Assembly: GCA_027483605.1 (NCBI GenBank)
Contig: JAIXUE010000006.1
Coordinates: 1-53,683 of the forward strand
DNA: 53,683 bases
Source: Cryomorphaceae bacterium
GTDB lineage: Bacteria; Bacteroidota; Bacteroidia; Flavobacteriales_D; Crocinitomicaceae
Direction of reading: 5' to 3'
The position numbers were made by a program, and so were the translations under genes. Below are positions 35,580 through 44,818 of the stretch, in pieces (the first letter of the stretch is position 1; the number at the start of each line of letters is the position of its first letter). Under the pieces are notes generated by a model. That model was not told the origin of the DNA. It did not search any database and was given only the letters and a program-made list of their open reading frames with translations.

Positions 35580-38500
35580 TCTTGCTTCCAGTCTAATCTA
35601 GACTTCGTGTACGGGATTTGCGCTTTCTCTAAGGCCTGATGCAGTGCAAGAATTCGCGCTTGGTAGCTTTTAAGGGCTTCATTAAACTTGGCATATTCTT
35701 GGTCACACATCGTTAAATTAGCTTTGTGCGTTTTGCTCACACCCGCTGTATTCTCGGCCAATTGATATTCGAGCATACCAAGGCGCGCAGTAAAGCTTGG
35801 AGCGGTTTCGAACTCATGCTTGGCGCGCAGTTCGTCTCCGTACAACTGCATTCGAAGTTCAGCTTTCATTACTTTGAGCGCTCTGATTTCCTTCAAAAGT
35901 TGTAAATCGGTATTTGGATAGTTGAGTACTGCTTTTTCGATCAAACCTAGCTCTTCATTGAGTTCTTCAAAGCGCTTTTCGGCACCGCTCACCTTGCGGT
36001 TGAGTTCTGCCACCGCTCTGCGAAATTCATCTAGACCAAAAAGGTCCTTGGCAATCAATGTTTGGTTATTGAGACCTTTGACCACAAAAGGTGTATTGGC
36101 AATAAGTTCCTCGGCTTGGCCGTTGTGAAGCATTGTGACTTTGACACTGTAAGTACCCGGCACCACTAGTGGCCCTCTCCCCCAGCCACCGACCGGGTTG
36201 GTACTGGCTTTACGGAGATCCCATTGCTGGCGCACAATTCCTTTTTGAGGGTTGCTGGTGATGCGTCTGATTTCTGTCCCGTTCGCATCAGAGATGATCC
36301 AAATGAGCTTGGCCGCTTCGTCGAGAGCCTCGGCTCTGAGCGCATCAAAACTCGGGTAGCTCACGTCTTTTTTCTCCTTTTCGAGTTCCTTTTCCTTTTG
36401 CTGGCGAGTGCTCACGAGTGTTGTCGGAACCTCTTTAAGGTGTAAAGTAAAGGTGGCGCCGTAGCTCGGGTTTTTTGCTGACCACATGTTGTGTCCTTGA
36501 AAACCTGTCCCCTCTAGACCTAGCCGATCTGCTTCAATGTAGAGTAGTGCATCTTTAATAGGAAATAAATGCGCTTTTTTCTCTACATTTTCTTTGGATA
36601 AGCTGCGCAAAGGACTGTAGTTATCAAGCACATAAAATCCTCTTCCAAATGTAGCAGCCACTAAATCTACCTCTCTTTCTTGGATGTCTAAGTCATAGAC
36701 GGCAATAGTTGGCAAGCCTGAAAGTTTGGTCCAGTTGAGACCAGCATCTGTAGAGAAGTATGCACCGAATTCTGTACCTACAAAAAGTAGATTTTCAACG
36801 ATCGGATCTTGCTTGAGGCAATAAACCGTGCCGCGCGCAGGAAGATTACCTGCAATGCTGACCCAAGTTTTTCCTTTATCAGCAGATTTGAAGAGATAAG
36901 GTTTGAAATCACCTTGACGTTGGGCATTGAAACAAGCAAACACAACATTTTCGTTATGAACAGATGCGCTAAGCATATTGACTCGCGTATTCAAGGGCAC
37001 CCCCGGGAAATTTAGGTACTTGGTCCAGGTTTGGCCGTCGTTTTCAGAAACTTGAACAAGGCCGTCGTCGGTACCGACATATAGCAAGCCTTTTTTCTTT
37101 GGTGACTCATCTAGCGCTACAATATTACCGTAAACGGTTGTGGAAGCGTTTTTCATGACGGCGTCTATGGTCCAGACTTGACCCATTACCTCTATTTCAT
37201 TGCGATCTATTTGCTGGGTGAGATCTGGGCTAATGGTTTGCCAGTCGTCGCCTTTATTGGTGGTTTTAAAGAGTTTATTGGCGGCAAAGTAGAGTGTAGA
37301 TGCATCGTGTTTTGAAACAATCAGCGGCGCATCCCAATTCCAGCGATAAGCAGGCTCCCCTACTGCAGGCATGGGCTGAATGGGAACTTTCTCGCCGGAT
37401 GCGCGGTCATAGCGCACCAACCAACCGTATTGCGCTTGAGCATATGTAATATTCGGATTGGACCAATCGGTAGCAGATTCAAAGCCATCGCCGCCGTTGG
37501 TAATGAACCAATCGGTATTGAGGATGCCCGCTACGTTATTAGTGGCTGCCGGGCCGCCCATGGAGTTGTTGTCTTGGGTGCCACCGTAAATGTTGTAGAA
37601 AGGAGACGCGTTGTCGGTGGCTACTTTATAGAACTGAATGATTGGCAAATTGCCGTAAAAATTCCATTCCTTGGCGTGTGTATACGTTTCATAAAGACCG
37701 CCATCACAACCAACAAGCCAGTGATTGGTATTGCTAGGGTCTATCCAGATACAGTGGTTGTCTACGTGCTTGTTTTTTTCGCCGGTTGGCACAAAGTTTT
37801 TGCCTCCGTCGGTGCTGTGGTGCATGTAGGTATCCATTGCAAAGACTTTATTGACGTCTTTGGGATCACAGATGATTTCTTGGTAGTAGTTACCACTCGT
37901 AGAGAATGACCCTTGCTTAGACCACGTTTCGCCTTTATTGCTAGAGCGAAACACACCGCCTTTGTTGTAACGGGCTTCTACGATTGCATAAACAACATTC
38001 GCATCGGCAGGCGAAACTGCCAAGCCCACGCGCCCCATGTCGCCTTTAGGCAAGCCATTATTGATTTCTTTCCAGGTTACTCCGCCATCTGCGGATTTGT
38101 AAAGACCCGACTCGGGCCCTCCACCGATATACGTGTATTCGTGACGGCGGCGTTGGTGCGCTGCTGCATACAATACGTCTGGGTTGTTGGGGTCAATCGC
38201 AATTTCGGATATTCCGGTGTGTTCCGAGACAAAAAGCGTGCGGGTCCAGGTGAGGCCGCCGTCGGTGCTTTTATATACGCCGCGCTCGCCGCCACTGCTC
38301 CAAAGAGGACCATAGGCTGCCACCCAAATAATGTTTTCATTGGTTGGGTGCACCACAATTTTGCCGATGTGTTCTGAATTCTTGAGGCCCATATTGGTAA
38401 AAGACTTTCCGCCATCTACAGACTTGTATATGCCATCTCCGTAAGATACAGAGCGTTGGTTATTGTTTTCTCCGGAGCCCACCCAAACGGTGTTTGGATT

Positions 38501-38812
38501 ACTCGGTGAGATGGCCAAACAACCAATCGAATAAGATCCGTAATTGTCAAAAATAGGTTCGAAGGTTATGCCGTGGTTTTCTGTTAGCCAAACACCTCCC
38601 GCAGCAGCAGCAACATACCAAGTGTCTTTGTTGGTTGGGTGCACAGCAAGGTCAATAACACGACCAGAAGTGAGCGCAGGGCCAACCATTCGAAAAGACA
38701 AGGCACCTACTGTGCCGGCATCAAAAGGTGGCTTTTCAATAGGGGTTGTGGTTTTCTTTTGGGCGAAGGCCATTGCGGCTGAAAAAAGCGCAAGCGTAAA
38801 CAAAAACTTCAT
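35576..38812 (-). CDS. Secreted BNR/VPS10-like beta-propeller protein
   Basis: Protein of 1078 residues with a signal peptide (1-17, ending AFAQ). Residues about 40-700 hold many BNR/sortilin-type repeats with the Asp-box pattern S-x-D-x-G-x-[TS]-W (SVDGGKSFTN, STDGGLTWTR, SADGGVTWKE, SADKGKTWVS, STDAGLNWTK), forming beta propellers as in VPS10-domain and glycosidase-like proteins. A FnIII-like segment (about 850-920, GTYSVKVTMLHNGQ) and a coiled coil (about 925-1078) follow. No T9SS tail is evident. Such proteins are annotated as glycosyl hydrolases in Bacteroidota, yet no catalytic pair is obvious, so the activity is unproven. Its 3' end overlaps the putative anti-sigma gene. Confidence 0.88.
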   Translation of the reverse strand: MKFLFTLALFSAAMAFAQKKTTTPIEKPPFDAGTVGALSFRMVGPALTSGRVIDLAVHPTNKDTWYVAAAAGGVWLTENHGITFEPIFDNYGSYSIGCLAISPSNPNTVWVGSGENNNQRSVSYGDGIYKSVDGGKSFTNMGLKNSEHIGKIVVHPTNENIIWVAAYGPLWSSGGERGVYKSTDGGLTWTRTLFVSEHTGISEIAIDPNNPDVLYAAAHQRRRHEYTYIGGGPESGLYKSADGGVTWKEINNGLPKGDMGRVGLAVSPADANVVYAIVEARYNKGGVFRSSNKGETWSKQGSFSTSGNYYQEIICDPKDVNKVFAMDTYMHHSTDGGKNFVPTGEKNKHVDNHCIWIDPSNTNHWLVGCDGGLYETYTHAKEWNFYGNLPIIQFYKVATDNASPFYNIYGGTQDNNSMGGPAATNNVAGILNTDWFITNGGDGFESATDWSNPNITYAQAQYGWLVRYDRASGEKVPIQPMPAVGEPAYRWNWDAPLIVSKHDASTLYFAANKLFKTTNKGDDWQTISPDLTQQIDRNEIEVMGQVWTIDAVMKNASTTVYGNIVALDESPKKKGLLYVGTDDGLVQVSENDGQTWTKYLNFPGVPLNTRVNMLSASVHNENVVFACFNAQRQGDFKPYLFKSADKGKTWVSIAGNLPARGTVYCLKQDPIVENLLFVGTEFGAYFSTDAGLNWTKLSGLPTIAVYDLDIQEREVDLVAATFGRGFYVLDNYSPLRSLSKENVEKKAHLFPIKDALLYIEADRLGLEGTGFQGHNMWSAKNPSYGATFTLHLKEVPTTLVSTRQQKEKELEKEKKDVSYPSFDALRAEALDEAAKLIWIISDANGTEIRRITSNPQKGIVRQQWDLRKASTNPVGGWGRGPLVVPGTYSVKVTMLHNGQAEELIANTPFVVKGLNNQTLIAKDLFGLDEFRRAVAELNRKVSGAEKRFEELNEELGLIEKAVLNYPNTDLQLLKEIRALKVMKAELRMQLYGDELRAKHEFETAPSFTARLGMLEYQLAENTAGVSKTHKANLTMCDQEYAKFNEALKSYQARILALHQALEKAQIPYTKSRLDWKQD

Positions 38813-38902
38813 AAACTAAATTTTTGCTAAAAATACATTAAATTCGTGCAACCTCAAACCAAAAAATAGCGTCCTATTCAATTAGGTCTAAGCCCTCTTA
38901 CT

Positions 38903-41725
38903 ATGTTCAAATATCTACTACTTTTTCTTCCGCTCTTCTTCTTGGCAAACGTTCAAGCCCAAGTACTTACCGACTCGCCTTTGTATCAACAGCTAAAAGC
39001 TTCTGGCCAGCTCGGCACCGTCAATACAGAAGCCAACACTTCCATCCAATTGCCCGTGGCAACAGTCAAGCCCGCGAGCTACAACAAAGCCAATGCCTGC
39101 GACTGCTACATCGAACCAGACGCTACTTATACGCTCGCGATGCAGCCAAACGACGACGGCTCTACTGGCCTTATTCCAATTCCCTTCACCTTCAATCTTT
39201 ACGGCCAGGCCTACAATTCATTATACATCAACAACAATGGCAACCTTACCTTCACGGGGCCTTTATCCACCTTTTCCGCAACGGCTTTTCCATCGGTTGG
39301 CAATGCGATCGTCGCGCCATTTTGGGCAGATGTCGACACCCGCAACGGCAATGGCCAGGTCTTGTACAAAATCACCCCAACAGCTGTTTATGTGAACTGG
39401 GTTGAGGTCGGTTATTACGCGTTTCACGGCGACAAACTCAATACTTTTCAGCTCATCATTACCAACGGTTCTGACCCCATTATCGACGGCGGAAACGTTG
39501 CGTTTTGCTATCAAAATATGGACTGGACCACCGGAGATGCCTCGCAGGGTATCAACGGTTTTGGCGGTGTTCCGGCAACCTGTGGTGCTAACAAAGGCGA
39601 CGGCATGGCCTACTTCCTGATCTCTCGTTTTGATCACCCTGGCAACGATTTCGATGGCGCACTCGGCAATCCCGATGGCATTGACTGGCTAGACTACAAA
39701 AGCTTTGCATTTGATGCCTCTAACGGCGGCAATATTCCACCAATTCCCGAAGGAATCGCCTCTTGCGACACTTTCAAAATATGCGCTCTCGGCGACTCCG
39801 CCGATTTCAGTATCAACTTCTTATCGCCAGAAACCAACCAAAGCACCACCATTACCTATTCCAATGGCGGCCTCAGTACCCTGCAGCAAATTTCCAATAC
39901 ACCAGGCAACACCGCCAACATTGTCTTGCGTGCTGTGGGTTCTTTAGCCACCATGGGCACCTACAACATCACCGTTACCGCTACCGACAACAACCTGCCT
40001 ACACCCGGCGTTACTGCACTCACTTTTGTGGTTGTTATTGATACCATCGCGAACAACTTAGATTCGGCACTGCTTGTCATCGCTAACTCATGTGGTTCTA
40101 TTGATTTGAGTGTGTCTAATGGCCCCTATGACAGCTACCTCTGGGACGACTTCACCGTCATGCCAACCAGCGGCATCACCACAGACCAAATCTATGGCGT
40201 CACCGTCAGCAAAAACGGCTGCTACAAGCACATTTCTGACACTTTCGATGTCATTAACCCAATGCCAATAAATCTTCAAGGACCACTTGCATTTTGCCCA
40301 CCAGATACTGCAGTCACCCTAACCATTCCCAATTCCATCGCATATACCTCGGTGAGTTGGGGCTTACTAGACCCTGCACTGAACGGACAGTACAGCAATA
40401 TTTTGGGCGCAGGTACGTATACAATTAACTTACTAGATTCTGCTGGCTTGTGCAGTACCGACACCACTTTTACCGTTTTTGGTACCAACGCATCCACCAT
40501 CTTTAACGACAGCACCATCTGTGAGAACACCTACCAAGTCACCGGCACGAATTCTCCTGGAGGTTCCTGGACCACCACCTCTCCAAATGTCACTTTCAGT
40601 AGCAACACCGCACTCAATCCGCTCATCTCTATTGGTGCGCCTGGTGTCTATACGGTGTCATTTACCGACAACGTCTGTCAGCAAACGTTAAGTGCCGTTC
40701 TAACGCTCCCGATCAATCCAGAAATTTTTGCCGATTCCGCACTTTGTCAACTGAATTTTGTCGTTAGTGGTTCTCTTGCCGATGCGGGTGGTGGCACCTG
40801 GACCTACACTTCTAATAATCCAAACGCCAACCTCAGCTTCACACCTAATAACCAAGCGCTCAACCCTACGATCAACGCATCTGAATCGGGTATATTCACA
40901 CTTACCTACACCGATGAAGTTTGTAACCATACGGCCACCACAACACTTGAGCTCTATGCGCAACCCTACATCGATTTAGATAGCCTTGGTTGTAACTATC
41001 AGGAGCAAATTCAGGGTACGTTATCAGCTCTTGGCGGTGTTTGGTCTTGCCCAGATACCTCCATTACCTTCTCCAACCCCACTTCAGAAAACCCACTCAT
41101 CATTTGCAACTACGCCGGTGTGTTTCCAATTAGCTACACCGACAACGCTTGTGGCGTGACGCTAACTGAATACATTGAATTCCCACCTTATGTCTATGTG
41201 CAACTCCTAGACACCAACATCTGCCAAGGATCTAGCTTTACAATTGATCCGTATACTTTAAACGTACCCAAAGACAGCACACGTACCGAATGGACTCTTC
41301 AAAGCATTTATAACCCAATAACTATGGGCGCTTGGCAAGATGGCTCAACAGATGATCCTCGTTTGATCAGCGCGGTGGGCAACTACATCTACACGATCAG
41401 CAATGCATGCTACACCTACTCCGATACCGCAACAATCGGCTTCAAGCCTTGCGATATCATTGCGCCCAATATCATCGTGCTTTCTTCTGCGAATGGCAAT
41501 AACTCATTTTATGTTCAATATAGCGGGATTTCCGAATTTGAATGCACCATTCTCAACCGCTGGGGCAACACCATCTACAGTTACACAAACCCAGCAGGTT
41601 CTTGGAATGGCCAAACTACAGATGGCGATAAAGTCGAGGAAGGAACTTACTTTTATGTCATCAAAGCGATCTACGAAGGCGGAATACCTATCGAGAAACA
41701 CGGATTTGTCGAGGTGAAGTATTAA
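38903..41725 (+). CDS. Secreted NIDO-domain protein with gliding-type (type B) T9SS sorting domain
   Basis: Protein of 940 residues with a signal peptide (1-19, ending VQAQ). Residues about 75-280 match a NIDO (nidogen-like) domain: PIPFTFNLYGQAYNSLYINN, APFWADVDTRNGNGQVLYK, FQLIITNG and NDFDGALGNPDG. Beta-rich Ig-like and PKD-like repeats follow, with three similar units at about 530-730 (STICENTYQVTGTNSPGGSW, ADSALCQLNFVVSGSLADAG). The C-terminal 90 residues are a type B sorting domain (TILNRWGNTIYSYTNPAGSW and DGDKVEEGTYFYVIKAIY). Exported by Sec, then T9SS, and probably linked to the cell surface or secreted as an adhesin-like protein. Confidence 0.88.
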   Translation: MFKYLLLFLPLFFLANVQAQVLTDSPLYQQLKASGQLGTVNTEANTSIQLPVATVKPASYNKANACDCYIEPDATYTLAMQPNDDGSTGLIPIPFTFNLYGQAYNSLYINNNGNLTFTGPLSTFSATAFPSVGNAIVAPFWADVDTRNGNGQVLYKITPTAVYVNWVEVGYYAFHGDKLNTFQLIITNGSDPIIDGGNVAFCYQNMDWTTGDASQGINGFGGVPATCGANKGDGMAYFLISRFDHPGNDFDGALGNPDGIDWLDYKSFAFDASNGGNIPPIPEGIASCDTFKICALGDSADFSINFLSPETNQSTTITYSNGGLSTLQQISNTPGNTANIVLRAVGSLATMGTYNITVTATDNNLPTPGVTALTFVVVIDTIANNLDSALLVIANSCGSIDLSVSNGPYDSYLWDDFTVMPTSGITTDQIYGVTVSKNGCYKHISDTFDVINPMPINLQGPLAFCPPDTAVTLTIPNSIAYTSVSWGLLDPALNGQYSNILGAGTYTINLLDSAGLCSTDTTFTVFGTNASTIFNDSTICENTYQVTGTNSPGGSWTTTSPNVTFSSNTALNPLISIGAPGVYTVSFTDNVCQQTLSAVLTLPINPEIFADSALCQLNFVVSGSLADAGGGTWTYTSNNPNANLSFTPNNQALNPTINASESGIFTLTYTDEVCNHTATTTLELYAQPYIDLDSLGCNYQEQIQGTLSALGGVWSCPDTSITFSNPTSENPLIICNYAGVFPISYTDNACGVTLTEYIEFPPYVYVQLLDTNICQGSSFTIDPYTLNVPKDSTRTEWTLQSIYNPITMGAWQDGSTDDPRLISAVGNYIYTISNACYTYSDTATIGFKPCDIIAPNIIVLSSANGNNSFYVQYSGISEFECTILNRWGNTIYSYTNPAGSWNGQTTDGDKVEEGTYFYVIKAIYEGGIPIEKHGFVEVKY

Positions 41726-41730
41726 CTTTG
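41723..41730 (+). promoter_or_regulatory. -7 element TAACTTTG next to the OsmC-like start codon
   Basis: Perfect TAnnTTTG whose first three bases are the stop codon of the preceding gene. Only CCCC separates it from the ATG at 41735, so transcription would begin at or very near the start codon. Confidence 0.5.
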
Positions 41731-41734
41731 CCCC

Positions 41735-42136
41735 ATGAAAACTGCAAGTGTTCGTTATTTAGGAGAGCTCCGCACTGAGTGCACACATTTGGGCTCCGGC
41801 ACCAAAATCATTACAGATGCGCCCCTAGACAACCACGGCAAAGCCGAAGCTTTTTCTCCAACTGATTTAGTTGCAACCTCCTTGGCCTCTTGCATCATGA
41901 CCATCATGGGCATTTACTGTCAAAGCCATCAGATTCCTTTTGTAGCAGCCGAAGCAACCATTGAAAAGCAAATGGGTACAGACCCACGACGTATTGTAAA
42001 AATCATCCTTGATCTCGATCTCAGCGGCAACAACTGGGACGAGCTCACCAAAAAGAAAGTCATCGCGGCTGGCAAAGCTTGTCCAGTAGCGCACACCCTC
42101 GAGGGCAATGTAAGCCTCGAACTTAACATCCACTAA
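41735..42136 (+). CDS. OsmC family peroxiredoxin-like protein
   Basis: Protein of 133 residues with the OsmC/Ohr fold. The two redox cysteines expected for the family are present: C53 in DLVATSLASCIMTIMGIY and C116 in AAGKACPVAHTL. OsmC-type proteins reduce organic hydroperoxides; this shorter, YhfA-like form may have another thiol role. A TAACTTTG element lies four bases before the ATG. The stop codon shares its last base with the rlmB start, so the genes are likely co-transcribed. Confidence 0.9.
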   Translation: MKTASVRYLGELRTECTHLGSGTKIITDAPLDNHGKAEAFSPTDLVATSLASCIMTIMGIYCQSHQIPFVAAEATIEKQMGTDPRRIVKIILDLDLSGNNWDELTKKKVIAAGKACPVAHTLEGNVSLELNIH

Positions 42137-42942
42137 TGGAAGACAAATACCACAACGAGCGTCCTGCGCGCAAAGATCAAAAAGAACGCAGCTACCAACG
42201 CAAAGAACGCACAGACATCATCTTTGGTGTGCACTCCGTCCTAGAAGCCATCCACGCAGGTCGAGAACTCAATAAAATTTTGATTCAAAAAGGAATTAAC
42301 AAAACACTTTTTGAGGAGTTAAGAGCAGCTCTTGCAGGCAAGAATTACTTTCTACAGTATGTTCCCAATCAAAAACTAGATTCTCTTACGGATGGCAACC
42401 ACCAAGGCGTGATCGCCATGGTGCCTCCTATTGCCTACCAACAAATAGAACCCCTCATCGATCAGTGGCTCGAAGAAGGCAAAAAACCAAGTGTACTTGT
42501 TTTGGACCGCATCACCGATGTGCGCAACTTCGGAGCCATCATCAGAAGCGCAGAGTGCATGGGCATAGACGCTGTTCTTATCCCGAGTAAAGGTTCTGCC
42601 CTGGCTACCTCCGACGCCATGAAAGCTTCTGCGGGCGCCCTTAACCGCATTCCCATTTGCAAAACCGAACAACTCAAGCAATCACTGTTTTATTTGCAAC
42701 AATCAGGCTTGCGAATTGTGGCGTGTACAGAAAAAGCGTTAGTACCATTGAACGAGACTAATTTAAGAGGCAGTGTGGCCATTATCATGGGTTCAGAAGA
42801 ATCGGGCATTACCCAAGACCTCATCAATTTAGCAGACATCAGCTGTAAAATCCCAATGAAAGGTGCCATTTCCTCGTTGAATGTGGGCGTTGCCACCGGA
42901 ATGGTGCTCTACGAGAAGATTCGTCAGGAGTTAGTGGGTTAA
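42136..42942 (+). CDS. rlmB: 23S rRNA (guanosine-2'-O)-methyltransferase RlmB-like (SPOUT)
   Basis: Protein of 268 residues with a basic tail, an N-terminal substrate-binding domain (DIIFGVHSVLEAIHAGRELN) and a SPOUT knotted methyltransferase domain. The SAM-binding knot motifs are present: LDRITDVRNFGAIIRSAECM (motif 1), IIMGSEESGITQDLINLAD (motif 2) and IPMKGAISSLNVGVATGMVL (motif 3). RlmB methylates the ribose of G2251 (E. coli numbering) in 23S rRNA. The related TrmH family could be confused with it, but the N-terminal domain favours RlmB. It converges on the HAD gene with a 12-base overlap. Confidence 0.92.
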   Translation: MEDKYHNERPARKDQKERSYQRKERTDIIFGVHSVLEAIHAGRELNKILIQKGINKTLFEELRAALAGKNYFLQYVPNQKLDSLTDGNHQGVIAMVPPIAYQQIEPLIDQWLEEGKKPSVLVLDRITDVRNFGAIIRSAECMGIDAVLIPSKGSALATSDAMKASAGALNRIPICKTEQLKQSLFYLQQSGLRIVACTEKALVPLNETNLRGSVAIIMGSEESGITQDLINLADISCKIPMKGAISSLNVGVATGMVLYEKIRQELVG

Positions 42943-43647
42943 GAGTAGCTTCGGAAGCATTTCTGGCAAGACGGAAAGTGCTGAGATACAATTCTCGTAA
43001 TTGAAGGCGTTTTTTGCTGTCGGATCAAACCACACCGCTTGCATGCCTGCGCGCAAAGCACCTGCTACATCTACGTGGTAATCATCGCCAATCATCACAG
43101 ATTTTTCTGCTTTAGCCCCTGCCTGATTGAGTGCATACTTAAAAATTGCAGGGTCTGGCTTGTTTTTACCGACAAACTCAGAGCACACCACCACATCAAA
43201 AAAGGCACGCATGCCGCAATTTTCTAGCTTAACAAATTGCACTTCTTGAAATCCATTGGTGATGATATGAAGTTTGAAATCCATCTGTTTGAGTGCTAGA
43301 AGCGTTTCAATAGCTTGCGGAAACAGTGCTGTTTGCAAGGGTGAAATGGCCACATAGGCGTCGGATAGCCGCCTGACCAACGCTTCATCTTTGATCTTGA
43401 AATGCTTTAGCGTGACCCGAAAACGCTCAAAGCGCAGGTCGTCTTTTTTGATAATGCCTTTACCATAGAGCTTCCAGAGATGTGCATTTTGATACACATA
43501 TTGCTTATGAAAATGTTCAAAGCCTCCTGTTTGCGTTGCTAGCTCCTCTTCAGCAAAAATTTGGCGCAGCGCGGTTTCTGAATTTTTATCGAAATCCCAA
43601 AGCGTGCGATCGAGGTCAAAGAAGAGATGGTAATCAGTAAATGGCAT
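42931..43647 (-). CDS. HAD-family noncanonical nucleotidase, YjjG type
   Basis: HAD hydrolase of 238 residues from the YjjG/YfnB branch, which hydrolyses nucleoside monophosphates including damaged ones. Motif I is FFDLDRTLWDFDKNSE, with the helical cap following, motif II HIITNGFQEVQ, and motif IV MIGDDYHVDVAGALRAGM with VWFDP. The start ATG at 43647 (MPFTDYHLFFDLD) is better than the frame open to 43698, because the family begins shortly before the first motif. It overlaps the upstream membrane protein gene by 14 bases and is likely its operon partner. Confidence 0.9.
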   Translation of the reverse strand: MPFTDYHLFFDLDRTLWDFDKNSETALRQIFAEEELATQTGGFEHFHKQYVYQNAHLWKLYGKGIIKKDDLRFERFRVTLKHFKIKDEALVRRLSDAYVAISPLQTALFPQAIETLLALKQMDFKLHIITNGFQEVQFVKLENCGMRAFFDVVVCSEFVGKNKPDPAIFKYALNQAGAKAEKSVMIGDDYHVDVAGALRAGMQAVWFDPTAKNAFNYENCISALSVLPEMLPKLLLTH

Positions 43648-44095
43648 AAGCAATTGCGGTGAGCAGCAGGCCATTGAGTGCAAGACCAAGCAGCACAAAA
43701 AGAAAGGTGGTGGATTGCTTCCCGTAAAATTTGGCCGCTACAAAACTGCCAATAGGCACAGAAAACAGCAAGGGTGCAAAAAGGGTAATCCCGTAAAACC
43801 CAAAGCGTCTTTTGATTTGTACAATGATTTTTTTGGTGCGCGTAACCTTATAATAATTGACAGGCTCCTTTCCAGCGGCCAGCGCAGCTGCTCTTTTGGT
43901 AGCGCGTCTGCGGTGGGAGATGCGCAGCACTACCTCACTGCCAAAATAAAAAACAGCAGAAGCAGTTGCGGCACCCATTACCGAAGCCATCCAGGTATGG
44001 TGAAAAGCCATTTGAAAGCCTGGGCCTGGCAAAGAAGAAACCATGAACTTGATCATTGCCAAAAAATAGATACTCCAAAATCCTACCCAATTCAT
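43634..44095 (-). CDS. Small integral membrane protein (transporter-like), unknown function
   Basis: Protein of 153 residues with about four hydrophobic segments (residues 5-22, 33-52, about 100-120 and 130-150) separated by a basic loop (RISHRRRATKRAAALAAGKE). The segment RRFGFYGITLFAPLLFSVPI and GSFVAAKFYGKQS looks like small-multidrug-export (Sm_multidrug_ex) or DedA-like re-entrant parts, but the match is from memory and weak. It overlaps the YjjG-type gene by 14 bases and lies 14 bases after upp, so upp, this gene and the nucleotidase probably form one operon. Confidence 0.65.
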   Translation of the reverse strand: MNWVGFWSIYFLAMIKFMVSSLPGPGFQMAFHHTWMASVMGAATASAVFYFGSEVVLRISHRRRATKRAAALAAGKEPVNYYKVTRTKKIIVQIKRRFGFYGITLFAPLLFSVPIGSFVAAKFYGKQSTTFLFVLLGLALNGLLLTAIAYAIY

Positions 44096-44109
44096 TGTGT
44101 TTTATTTGT

Positions 44110-44757
44110 TTAAATTTTGATACCGTAAGCTAAATCACCTGCGTCGCCAAGACCGGGTACAATATAGGACTTCGCAGTAAGATCGTTGTCTATGGCGGCT
44201 ACCCAAATTTGAGTGTTTGCCGGTAAATTGCGCGCTACAAAATCGAGTGCTTCTGGTGTGGCAATTGCGCTCAGGATATGAATTTGCTTGGGTGTGCCGT
44301 GGCTTTTGAGGGCTTTGTAAACCGCTACCATAGAGCTACCAGTTGCCAACATCGGGTCAGAAATAAGCCATATTTTGTTGTCTAAATCAGGAACGGCCAT
44401 GTACTCCACTTCTATTTCAAATACTTCAGGGCTGCTGTGTTTGCGATACGCAGAAATATATGCGCTATCGGCGTGGTCAAAAGTGCGCAAAACACCTTCG
44501 TGCATGGCCAAACCAGCGCGCAAAATAGTGAGCAGAACAGGCTGGTCTATAAGTTGGCAGACCAATGCTGTACCTAAGGGTGTTTGTACCTCACACTCGG
44601 CTACAGGTAATTTTTTAGAAACTTCATAAGCCAATATTTCAGCAATACGAGCTAAATTGTGTCGAAAACGCAGACGGTCATCTTGAACGCCTACGGCCCT
44701 GATTTCGGCCATGTATTGGCCTAGAATAGAACTTTGAAGACCGATGTGGTGTACCAT
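44110..44757 (-). CDS. upp: Uracil phosphoribosyltransferase
   Basis: Pyrimidine-salvage enzyme of 215 residues that joins uracil with PRPP to give UMP. It has family segments RFRHNLARIAEILAYEVSKK, LLTILRAGLAMHEGVLRTFD, the PRPP loop ISDPMLATGSSMVAVYKAL and IWVAAIDNDLTAKSYIVPGL with LGDAGDLAYG at the end. Length is as expected for Upp. The gene is divergent from the MFS transporter and followed by a small membrane protein and a nucleotidase, which together may handle nucleotide salvage. Confidence 0.95.
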   Translation of the reverse strand: MVHHIGLQSSILGQYMAEIRAVGVQDDRLRFRHNLARIAEILAYEVSKKLPVAECEVQTPLGTALVCQLIDQPVLLTILRAGLAMHEGVLRTFDHADSAYISAYRKHSSPEVFEIEVEYMAVPDLDNKIWLISDPMLATGSSMVAVYKALKSHGTPKQIHILSAIATPEALDFVARNLPANTQIWVAAIDNDLTAKSYIVPGLGDAGDLAYGIKI

Positions 44758-44818
44758 CTTTATTTTTCTCTAAAATTACGTATTATTGGGCATTCAAAAC
44801 TTTAAAATTATCCTTTTG

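Noticed and set aside
37430..37909. 159-codon open frame opposite the BNR-repeat protein
   Set aside because: It lies wholly inside a well-supported gene on the other strand and looks like no family.
41723..42942. RlmB versus TrmH family call, and OsmC versus Ohr
   Set aside because: The N-terminal domain of the SPOUT protein favours RlmB, and the short OsmC-like protein lacks features that would settle Ohr, so it is called only as family OsmC.
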